From Anaerolineales bacterium (lineage in GTDB: Bacteria > Chloroflexota > Anaerolineae > Anaerolineales > Villigracilaceae), in NCBI GenBank assembly GCA_025938055.1, contig JAICQC010000126.1, forward strand, positions 1-10,888: 10,888 nt of DNA, in the 5' to 3' direction. Positions 5,589 through 10,888 of this stretch are shown in pieces (within the stretch, counting starts at the first letter, position 1; every line of letters begins with the position of its first letter). The translations under genes and the position numbers were made by a program. The notes beneath the pieces were generated by a model. It ran no database searches and was not told the DNA's origin. It saw only the letters and a program-made list of their open reading frames with translations.

Positions 5589-6679
5589 TTTTTTTCCTCG
5601 GCTTTGCTCTGCTGCGACTCGGATTCTTCGTCCGACTCGCTCGGGACAGACTGACCTGCCAGCTGCTCGATGCGCTCCTGCAGTTGTTCGGTCGTCATCT
5701 CGGCTTGCTGGAAGGGAGTCCGCTTGATGCGATGGGGCAGAGCCAGCTCGGCAGCGAGGGCGATATCGTGGTCGTTGATCTTCGTCCGCCCCTCGAACGC
5801 TGCCTGGGCGCGCGCGGCTTTGAGGATGACCAGGTCGGCGCGGTGACCGTCGACATTCAGTGAGGCGGTCAGCGCGGCGATGGAGAGCAGGTCGCGGCTG
5901 GTGTGCGTCACCTGCCCGACAAGCTCGCGCCCCAGTTCGATCTGATGCGAGAGCTCTTCCTCTCTCGGCATCCACTTATTCCGAAAGGCATCAGCATCCT
6001 GTTCGAACGCAAGGTTGCGCTCCATGATCATCACGCGTTCGCGCGCCTCGCGAATTCCCACGATATCCACCGAAAGGGCGAAGCGGTCCAGCAGCTGCGG
6101 ACGGAGTTCCCCTTCTTCCGGATTCATCGTCCCCACAAGAATAAAGCGCGAGGGGTGAGTAAAGGAGATACCTTCGCGCTCGACCATATTCACGCCCATT
6201 GCAGCCGAGTCCAGCAGGACGTCCACTACGTGGTCGTCGAGCAGGTTCACCTCGTCGATGTAGAGCAGACCGCGGTTGGCGGAAGCCAGCACACCTGGCT
6301 CGAAGTGACGTTCACCCTTCTGGATGGCTTGTTCGATATCCAGCGTCCCCACCACGCGGTCTTCGGTCGCGGAGACCGGCAGGTTCACAAAGGAGGTTGT
6401 CCTTACATGTGAGGGGATCTTTGTCGTTCCCTCGAATCGTTCTTTGCATTCTGTGCACCAGGTAGCGGGTTTGTCCGGGTCACAGCCGAAGCGGCAATCG
6501 TCAACAACTTCCACACTGGGAAGCAATGCAGCCAGAGCACGCGAGGCGGTTGACTTGGCCGTCCCGCGCTCTCCGCGGATCAAGACGCCGCCGATGCGTG
6601 TGTCCACGGCGTTTAGAATGAGCGCGCGTCTCATGCGCTCCTGTCCTACAATTGCAGTGAATGGGAAAATAGGTGGCAT
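5582..6679 (-). CDS. ChlI/BchI-like AAA+ ATPase, small subunit of Mg/Co chelatase
   Basis: 365 aa, close to the usual BchI length. It starts FPFTAIVGQERMRRAL. It has a Walker A GERGTAKS (36-43), Walker B LLYIDEVN (138-145), the sensor and arginine-finger stretch GTMNPEEGELRPQLLDRF (183-200) and a helical lid with SLNVDGHRADLVILKAARA. C62-x3-C66-x8-C75-x2-C78 is a possible zinc site of the sort seen in fused cobaltochelatases. The protein would form hexamers and use ATP to drive Co or Mg insertion with the VWA subunit and CobN/ChlH. With no other photosynthesis genes here, cobalamin synthesis is the more likely role. The acidic, Gln-rich tail (SESDEESESQQSKAEEKKT) ends at TAA just after A9. 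GGAGAG at 6687-6692 supports the start. The gene is divergent from the S1 protein gene. Confidence 0.9.
   Translation of the reverse strand: MPPIFPFTAIVGQERMRRALILNAVDTRIGGVLIRGERGTAKSTASRALAALLPSVEVVDDCRFGCDPDKPATWCTECKERFEGTTKIPSHVRTTSFVNLPVSATEDRVVGTLDIEQAIQKGERHFEPGVLASANRGLLYIDEVNLLDDHVVDVLLDSAAMGVNMVEREGISFTHPSRFILVGTMNPEEGELRPQLLDRFALSVDIVGIREARERVMIMERNLAFEQDADAFRNKWMPREEELSHQIELGRELVGQVTHTSRDLLSIAALTASLNVDGHRADLVILKAARAQAAFEGRTKINDHDIALAAELALPHRIKRTPFQQAEMTTEQLQERIEQLAGQSVPSESDEESESQQSKAEEKKT
5588..5594 (-). promoter_or_regulatory. Slippery heptamer A_AAA_AAA within an A9 run (programmed -1 frameshift site)
   Basis: The minus-strand run of nine A's occupies 5587-5595. In the ChlI frame it reads GAG GAA AAA AAA ACT TAA. 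A -1 slip on the heptamer continues as AAC TTA AAA ATC GAA into the VWA frame. The zero-frame stop lies one codon after the site. A9 could also cause RNA polymerase slippage. I see no Shine-Dalgarno-like stimulator 10-14 nt upstream. A 5-bp hairpin (5552-5568) begins about 19 nt downstream, farther than usual. Confidence 0.75.
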
Positions 6680-6700
6680 TTATCAACTCTCCGAATTGCG

Positions 6701-6729
6701 ATTATAACGCGTGATTCCACAATCCCCAA
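6701..6729 (-). promoter_or_regulatory. Promoter of the chelatase gene
   Basis: On the minus strand TATAAT (6701-6706) is preceded by TTGGGG (6724-6729) at 17-nt spacing. The -10 is perfect and the -35 matches three of six consensus bases. It lies 21 nt before the ATG, with GGAGAG between, so it fits a short-leader transcript. It faces away from the S1 gene promoter. Confidence 0.6.
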
Positions 6730-6799
6730 ATACGTGCAGGCAAAGAATGAGTTTTTGATTAAGTAAAATTAGCATCTTGCCTCTATGGAATGCCAAGGG

Positions 6800-6828
6800 T
6801 TGCAAACTTGTACAATCACCTGTATAAT
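6800..6828 (+). promoter_or_regulatory. Promoter of the S1 protein gene (TTGCAA-N17-TATAAT)
   Basis: TTGCAA at 6800-6805, 17 nt, then a perfect TATAAT at 6823-6828: a good sigma-70-type promoter. The predicted start of transcription is near 6835, leaving a ~25-nt leader that contains GGAG (6851-6854). Confidence 0.75.
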
Positions 6829-6860
6829 CCCATTTACATTTTTCTCAACCGGAGTATCAA

Positions 6861-8174
6861 GTGACAGATCAGAATGAGGCCCTGCCCGCCGAGGGGAGCG
6901 ATGCTCACCAGCAGGGAGAACAATCGACGAATAACAACAATCAAACAATGGAGTCTTTGCTACAGGAGCAGGATCTAAACGTTGACTTGCCCCAATCCGG
7001 CGAGATCCGCACCGGGGTCATTGCGAGCATTAGTCCCAGCCAGATCCTTGTCAGCATCGGAGCAAAGTCTGAGGGCGTGGTTTCTGGTCGTGAACTGGAA
7101 CAATTGACCGCGGAAGAACGTGAAGCGCTCAAGGTGGGAGAAGAAGTCCATGTGTATGTGATCAACCCCGAAGATCAAAATGGGAATGTCGTCCTTTCAC
7201 TCAAGCGCGCCCAGGAGCAGATCGCCTGGGACAACGTGGAACGCCTGGTCTCGAGTGACGAAGTGGTTGAGAGCACGGTCATGGGCTTCAATAAAGGCGG
7301 CTTGATCGTCGGCGTGGAGGGCTTGCGTGGGTTTGTGCCCTCCTCCCAGATCAGCGCCATGCGCCGTAGTCAGTCTACCGGCGATACCCCCGAGCAGCGC
7401 TGGCAGAAGATGATCGGCCAGCCAATCTCTGTCCGCGTGATCGAAGTGGACCGCGAACGCCGCCGCCTGATCCTTTCCGAACGTGCTGCCAGCACCGAGT
7501 CACGCCAGTCCATCAAGGAACGGGTGATCGAAGAGCTTGAGGAAGGCAAAGTCTATACCGGTCGTGTGACCAGCCTCGCCAACTTTGGCGCTTTTATTAA
7601 TATCAATGGCGCAGATGGTCTCGTCCATCTTTCTGAACTTTCATGGGACCACATTGATCACCCGCGTGAAGTGCTCGAAGTGGGGCAGGAAGTCAAAGTG
7701 AAGGTCATCAACGTGGACCGCGAGAAGAAGCGCATCGGGCTTTCCGTCCGGGCGCTGCAGGAAGACCCGTGGCGGTCACGTGTTGAAAAGTACAGCGTGG
7801 GGCAGCTGGTCGAGGGCGTCATTACCCGTCTGACCAAGTTTGGTGCTTTTGCCCGCCTGGAAGGTGACATCGAAGGCTTGATCCATATCTCTGAGATCGC
7901 CGATCACCGCATCGAGCATCCCAAGGAGGTACTCAAGGAAGGTGAAGTCAAGAGCCTGCGTGTCATCCGTATTGATCCTGATCAGCACCGTATCGGTTTG
8001 AGCCTCCGTAAAGTGGATTCAGCCGCTTTTGCCGATAAGGATTTCAAACTACTCGCGGCAGAATATGGTACGGATGAAGAAGCCGAGCCGTCTGAGCCAT
8101 CGGAATCAACAGAACCATCTGAACCTTCAGAAGACTCTCCGGGTGAACAAACCTCCGAAAATCCGGAAGCCTAA
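6861..8174 (+). CDS. rpsA: S1 RNA-binding domain protein, 30S ribosomal protein S1-like (four S1 domains)
   Basis: 437 aa. A Gln/Asn-rich N-terminal tail (1-45) is followed by four S1 OB-folds at about 48-116, 134-208, 228-297 and 313-385. The last two are most canonical (GRVTSLANFGAFI ... GLVHLSELSW; GVITRLTKFGAFA ... GLIHISEI). The C-terminus is acidic with EPSEPSE repeats. Four domains is the size found in Gram-positive and Chloroflexota S1 homologs, against six in Escherichia coli. The protein likely binds mRNA at the ribosome, and its exact role in a lineage with leaderless messages is open. The start codon is GTG with GGAG 6 nt upstream. Expression looks self-contained: a good promoter in front and a strong terminator 9 nt after the stop. 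Confidence 0.9.
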   Translation: MTDQNEALPAEGSDAHQQGEQSTNNNNQTMESLLQEQDLNVDLPQSGEIRTGVIASISPSQILVSIGAKSEGVVSGRELEQLTAEEREALKVGEEVHVYVINPEDQNGNVVLSLKRAQEQIAWDNVERLVSSDEVVESTVMGFNKGGLIVGVEGLRGFVPSSQISAMRRSQSTGDTPEQRWQKMIGQPISVRVIEVDRERRRLILSERAASTESRQSIKERVIEELEEGKVYTGRVTSLANFGAFININGADGLVHLSELSWDHIDHPREVLEVGQEVKVKVINVDREKKRIGLSVRALQEDPWRSRVEKYSVGQLVEGVITRLTKFGAFARLEGDIEGLIHISEIADHRIEHPKEVLKEGEVKSLRVIRIDPDQHRIGLSLRKVDSAAFADKDFKLLAAEYGTDEEAEPSEPSESTEPSEPSEDSPGEQTSENPEA

Positions 8175-8183
8175 CTCTTAAAC

Positions 8184-8214
8184 AAGAACGTCCCGCCCCC
8201 GGCGGGACGTTCTT
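8184..8214 (+). terminator. Strong intrinsic-type hairpin, 14-bp stem
   Basis: The left arm AAGAACGTCCCGCC (8184-8197), CCC loop and right arm GGCGGGACGTTCTT (8201-8214) are perfectly complementary. They are followed by T and then CAGCG, so the U tract is only the last bases of the arm plus one (TTCTTT). It follows the S1 gene stop and ends 8 nt before the next gene's ATG. Confidence 0.8.
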
Positions 8215-8222
8215 TCAGCGTC

Positions 8223-9317
8223 ATGCCCCTGATCATCGATTCACACCAAGATATCGCCTGGAACATGCTTACCTACGGACGCGACTACACGCGGTCGGTC
8301 GCTGAAACGCGCCGCCTTGAGGCAGGTACGCAGGTTCCCGAACGCAACGGCGATTGCACTGTCGGGTGGCCCGAATATCAGCGCGGCCAGGTCGCGGTGA
8401 TATTTGCCACGCTATTCGCGACGCCCGCTCGCAAGAAGGAGCAGGGCGATAGCCTTGTCTACGCGGATCTTCAGACAGCACACCGCCTCTACCGTGAGCA
8501 GGTCACTGTATATCGCAAGCTTGCAGATTCCCATCCAGATAAGTTCAGGCTTATCGCCTCGACCCACGAACTTGATGATGTGATCGAACATTGGTCCAAG
8601 CCCGCGCCGGAAGGTGAAGGTCACCCTGTGGGGATGGTCTATCTGATGGAAGGCGCGGAGGGAATCCGCTCTCCACATGAGCTGGGTGAATGGTACGATC
8701 TGGGTCTGCGGATGATCGGTCTCGCGTGGGCAGGAACGCGCTACTGCGGCGGTACCACGGAGCCGGGTCCCCTTACGGACGAAGGACGCAAGCTGCTGGC
8801 TGCGATGACCGATTACAATTTCGTCCTGGACCTGAGTCATATGGATGAAGCCGCGGCGTTCGACTCGCTCGACCGCTATGAAGGACCTGTTATGGCGACC
8901 CATGCCAATTGCGCCGCACTGATGAAAGGTTCGGATTCGAACCGTCATCTGCCGGATGATGTCATTCGCGGCTTGATCGAACGCGATGGGGTGATCGGTC
9001 TGATCCCGTTCAATACATTCCTCAAGGCTGGCTGGGTACGCAGGAACGGGAGCCGCCGCGAAGAGGTGCCCCTGGATACATTCATTGCCCATATCGATCA
9101 CATTTGCCAGCTCGCAGGCAACGCGGAACACGCGGGCATCGGCTCGGACCTGGACGGCGGCTTTGGCTTGCAATCCATCCCTCCCGAGCTAGATTCCACT
9201 GCCGACCTGCAGCTCATTGCGTCAAAACTGCTCGAGCGCGGGTACAGTGAATCTGATGCGGCAAATGTGCTGGGCGGCAACTGGCTGCGGTTCCTTCGAA
9301 AGCACTTGCCGGTATGA
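8223..9317 (+). CDS. Membrane dipeptidase family protein (peptidase M19)
   Basis: 364 aa, normal for the bacterial M19 family, with no signal peptide, so probably cytoplasmic. It is a TIM-barrel di-zinc enzyme hydrolysing dipeptides, including some with D-residues; the substrate here is unknown. The metal ligands are all visible: H8 and D10 (DSHQD), bridging E143 (YLMEGAEGI), H206 (DLSHMDE) and H227 (MATHAN). D309 (GIGSDLDGG) is the catalytic-region acid, and the SNRHLPDD loop is typical. The N-terminal metal motif starts at residue 6, so the ATG at 8223 must be close to the true start, yet no Shine-Dalgarno is visible and a terminator hairpin ends 8 nt upstream. The stop overlaps the start of the next gene by ATGA, indicating coupled translation. 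Confidence 0.9.
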   Translation: MPLIIDSHQDIAWNMLTYGRDYTRSVAETRRLEAGTQVPERNGDCTVGWPEYQRGQVAVIFATLFATPARKKEQGDSLVYADLQTAHRLYREQVTVYRKLADSHPDKFRLIASTHELDDVIEHWSKPAPEGEGHPVGMVYLMEGAEGIRSPHELGEWYDLGLRMIGLAWAGTRYCGGTTEPGPLTDEGRKLLAAMTDYNFVLDLSHMDEAAAFDSLDRYEGPVMATHANCAALMKGSDSNRHLPDDVIRGLIERDGVIGLIPFNTFLKAGWVRRNGSRREEVPLDTFIAHIDHICQLAGNAEHAGIGSDLDGGFGLQSIPPELDSTADLQLIASKLLERGYSESDAANVLGGNWLRFLRKHLPV

Positions 9318-9769
9318 GCTTCGAACCTGAACCCCGTGTCTCTTATTTGCGGATCCGCTTCAGCCTGATCTGTGTGGGGGTTGGTTTATTCATTTTTATT
9401 ATTGGTGCAAAACCTAACTGGTTTGGCTGGGATCGCAGTCCGGTAGTCGGGTTCATACAGATTGCGATTTTTCTGACTGGGCTGGCGCTGATGTGCCTGG
9501 GTGGTTATGTGGGGCTTTCGGCATTGTGGGGCAAGGCGCAGCGCAGCATTATCGCCGATATTGGGCTGCGGTTGATCGGCACGGGCTACGTGATCGCGGT
9601 CTTCACCGGCATGGCAGACGTGTTTGGCATGGGGTCACAGCCACTGCCGGCTGTGCCATACTTTGGTCCCTGGCAGGCGAGCGGAGTCCTGATCGGTCAG
9701 AGTGTGATTGCGATGGGCTTTTTGATGTTGATCCCCTATCATCTACATGTGAAGAAAGTGCCCAAATAA
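9314..9769 (+). CDS. Four-helix integral membrane protein of unknown function
   Basis: 151 aa with four predicted membrane helices at about 14-32, 45-68, 79-101 and 121-142. The short ends are probably cytoplasmic (basic HVKKVPK tail). Between helices 1 and 2 there is a conserved-looking aromatic loop (PNWFGWDRSP), and between 3 and 4 a Pro/Gly-rich loop (MGSQPLPAVPYFGPW). I do not recognise a family, and no catalytic residues stand out. Its ATG overlaps the M19 stop (ATGA), so it is almost certainly co-translated with the dipeptidase and may act with it, for example as a partner at the membrane; this is inference only. Confidence 0.75.
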   Translation: MSFEPEPRVSYLRIRFSLICVGVGLFIFIIGAKPNWFGWDRSPVVGFIQIAIFLTGLALMCLGGYVGLSALWGKAQRSIIADIGLRLIGTGYVIAVFTGMADVFGMGSQPLPAVPYFGPWQASGVLIGQSVIAMGFLMLIPYHLHVKKVPK

Positions 9770-9792
9770 GAATTCTCGTACATGGGGATTCT
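9769..9792. terminator. Possible bidirectional hairpin between convergent genes
   Basis: AGAATTCTC (9769-9777) can pair with GGGGATTCT (9784-9792) over 9 bp if G-U pairs are allowed, with a 6-nt loop. It is followed by ATATTGTTTC on the + strand. It sits exactly between the stop codons of the convergent genes. The stem is weak. Confidence 0.35.
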
Positions 9793-10183
9793 ATATTGTT
9801 TCAGGTTCATTAGCCCAGGGCCTCAGGAAAATCTTAATCAGGAGCGTGTTTGTTTCCAATAATTTATCTCCGATGTATGTTGCTGTTTTATGCAGCCATT
9901 TAAGGAGAAATGCATTACGGATCACGATCAATGCAAAAATAAACAGGAGCAGGAACACACCGTAGAAAAGTGCCCTCACAATGAAGAGCAGGATGAAGCC
10001 AATCAGGAAGGGTATCAATGTAATGGGAGTCAGAAAAACTGCGCCCAAGTAATAGTCTTTTTTCTTGGGATCGTCAGGCAAACGCCGGGAATTAACGAAG
10101 TAAGTGTAGCCGGCGCATACCCAAGCCAAAAGCATGAACAGAAAAATTCCCTTGCAGACCAGGTTTATGTGATGAAGCAGCAT
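9791..10183 (-). CDS. Small membrane protein of unknown function
   Basis: 130 aa, rich in Leu/Ile/Phe, with predicted helices at about 9-29, 47-68 and 70-89. A charged, probably extramembrane loop lies between the first two (NSRRLPDDPKKKDYY). The C-terminal ~40 residues (WLHKTATYIGDKLLETN) look amphipathic and may lie along the membrane. I do not recognise a family. GGGGTGA a few nt before the ATG supports the start, and a TATAAA box lies about 38 nt upstream. It converges on the dipeptidase operon with a 21-nt gap. Codon use is more AT-rich than in its neighbours, which may only reflect its hydrophobic content. Confidence 0.65.
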   Translation of the reverse strand: MLLHHINLVCKGIFLFMLLAWVCAGYTYFVNSRRLPDDPKKKDYYLGAVFLTPITLIPFLIGFILLFIVRALFYGVFLLLFIFALIVIRNAFLLKWLHKTATYIGDKLLETNTLLIKIFLRPWANEPETI

Positions 10184-10220
10184 AGTTCACCCCGATGATG
10201 ATCTCCCTATAGGAGGACAT

Positions 10221-10226
10221 TTTATA
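10221..10226 (-). promoter_or_regulatory. Candidate -10 box (TATAAA) of the small membrane protein gene
   Basis: TATAAA on the minus strand, with TTGTTC 18 nt upstream as a weak -35 (three of six). It lies between the terminator of the M20 gene and the ATG at 10183, which is where a promoter is needed. Only a candidate. Confidence 0.35.
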
Positions 10227-10255
10227 ACAGTTTTCGCCATTTGTGAACAAGCAAC

Positions 10256-10288
10256 AAACATCCCGTGTCACACCGACACGGGATGTTT
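10256..10288 (-). terminator. Terminator of the M20 amidohydrolase gene, 14-bp stem
   Basis: AAACATCCCGTGTC (10256-10269) and GACACGGGATGTTT (10275-10288) are perfectly complementary around a 5-nt loop. In the minus direction the stem ends in TGTTTGTTGCTTG, a loose U-rich tail. It starts 20 nt after the M20 stop codon. Confidence 0.75.
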
Positions 10289-10308
10289 CAGTTTCCATTT
10301 GAGGATAA

Positions 10309-10888
10309 TCAGCTTTGTTGCATGAATCTCTTTGCGGTTTCCACCAGCATTGCAGTGCCAATCGGCAGGGCGCGCTCATCCAGGTCGAATTTTGGATGAT
10401 GCAGAAGATAGTTTTCATGTCCCTGCTTCTGCGTTCCGAGTGTGAACATGGCACCGGGAGCATGTTTCATGAACTCGCCGAAATCCTCAGCGCCAAGCGT
10501 CTTTTCGATCTCGCGCACGTTCTCTGTGCCGAGCATATCTCTACCGGCTTTTTCTATAACTTCAGACACCATCTTGTCGTTGATCATGGGCGGACCACCG
10601 ATCTCATAGCGCAATTCATAATCTCCACCAAGCGGTTTCACGATATCGAATGCCCGTTTCATCTCCTCGTGGATCTGATGATGTACTTTTTCATTCGTGA
10701 AGCGTAGCGTGCCCGTCAGCTTGACGCTCTCAGGAATGACATTCTCGGTGAACCCGCCGTTGACCGAGCCGATGCTTACGATAGCTGGTTCGAACGGGTT
10801 GATCCTGCGCGAGATAATGGCAATGAGCGCCAGGATGACGTGCGCCATCAAATAGAGAGGATCGATAGTTTTAGCGGGATGCGCGCCA
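10309..10888 (-). CDS. M20 family amidohydrolase/peptidase, C-terminal 193 residues (partial)
   Basis: The frame is open to the window edge, reading GAHPAKTIDPLYLMAHVILA at the start, so the TTG at 10851 is an internal Leu and not a start. GAHPAKTIDP and NPFEPAIVSIGSVNGGFTENVIPE are the start of the dimerisation domain of the M20D group (N-acyl-amino-acid or hippurate-type amidohydrolases). The return to the catalytic domain carries TLGAEDFGEFMKHAPG (metal-ligand region) and HHPKFDLDERAL with the conserved His. The enzyme likely cleaves an N-acyl amino acid or a similar amide with two metal ions in the cytoplasm; the substrate is unknown. It is followed by a strong terminator, so it ends its transcription unit. 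Confidence 0.88.
   Translation of the reverse strand, partial: GAHPAKTIDPLYLMAHVILALIAIISRRINPFEPAIVSIGSVNGGFTENVIPESVKLTGTLRFTNEKVHHQIHEEMKRAFDIVKPLGGDYELRYEIGGPPMINDKMVSEVIEKAGRDMLGTENVREIEKTLGAEDFGEFMKHAPGAMFTLGTQKQGHENYLLHHPKFDLDERALPIGTAMLVETAKRFMQQS

Noticed and set aside
5589..5975. Upstream extension of the VWA open frame (first ~129 codons)
   Set aside because: It lies inside the ChlI coding sequence in another frame and reads as Arg/Ala/Pro-rich noise with no family features; only the part after the A9 run is real.
6861..8174. S1-domain gene as ribonuclease or polynucleotide phosphorylase
   Set aside because: Only S1 OB-folds and acidic or Gln-rich tails are present; there is no nuclease domain, so an S1-like ribosomal protein fits better.
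10092..10463. 123-codon minus-strand frame crossing the terminator region
   Set aside because: It overlaps the M20 C-terminus, a perfect terminator hairpin and the start of the small membrane protein gene in another frame, and has no recognisable content.

Overview
The window looks like Chloroflexota, most likely Anaerolineae. The signs are two membrane-anchored surface proteins with very long Thr/Pro/Ser linkers, an isopentenyl phosphate kinase, a 4-domain S1 protein and a ChlI/ChlD-type chelatase in a background without photosynthesis genes. This assignment comes from gene style, not from any search.

Layout. 1-173 (-): start of an isopentenyl phosphate kinase cut by the window edge. 273-3002 (+): two tandem paralogous membrane proteins. 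They share an ungapped N-terminal two-helix module and carry different exported domains (a GerMN-like domain in the first, an unassigned beta-rich domain in the second). 3059-3547 (+): PaaI-type thioesterase, followed by a 58-codon lipoprotein-like ORF and a 13-bp hairpin. 3764-3886 (-): a decayed second copy of the 3' end of the chelatase gene, carrying a 24-bp in-frame insertion. 3921-4595 (-): MNT/AbiEii-like nucleotidyltransferase. 4623-6679 (-): AAA+ and VWA chelatase halves joined by an A9 run. 6861-8174 (+): S1-domain protein with a good promoter and terminator. 8223-9769 (+): M19 dipeptidase overlapping a 4-helix membrane protein by ATGA. 9791-10183 (-): small membrane protein. 10309-10888 (-): C-terminal part of an M20 amidohydrolase.

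The most interesting locus is 4623-6679. The ChlI frame ends at a TAA one codon after the slippery heptamer A_AAA_AAA. The -1 frame continues directly into the basic linker and a VWA domain with an intact MIDAS. One gene would thus give both a 365-aa small subunit and a ~685-aa medium subunit. This matches the programmed frameshifting already described for chlD genes used in cobalt chelation, so it is an instance of a known but rarely annotated system. A one-base homopolymer error is the main alternative.

The second interesting area is 3552-4595. It has the marks of a rearrangement: a truncated-looking lipoprotein ORF, a perfect inverted repeat, a duplicated and decayed chelatase tail with a small inserted repeat, and a toxin-like nucleotidyltransferase placed between the two tails.

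Several genes have a TATAAT box 7-15 nt before the start codon and no Shine-Dalgarno sequence. This suggests leaderless or very short-leader transcripts.
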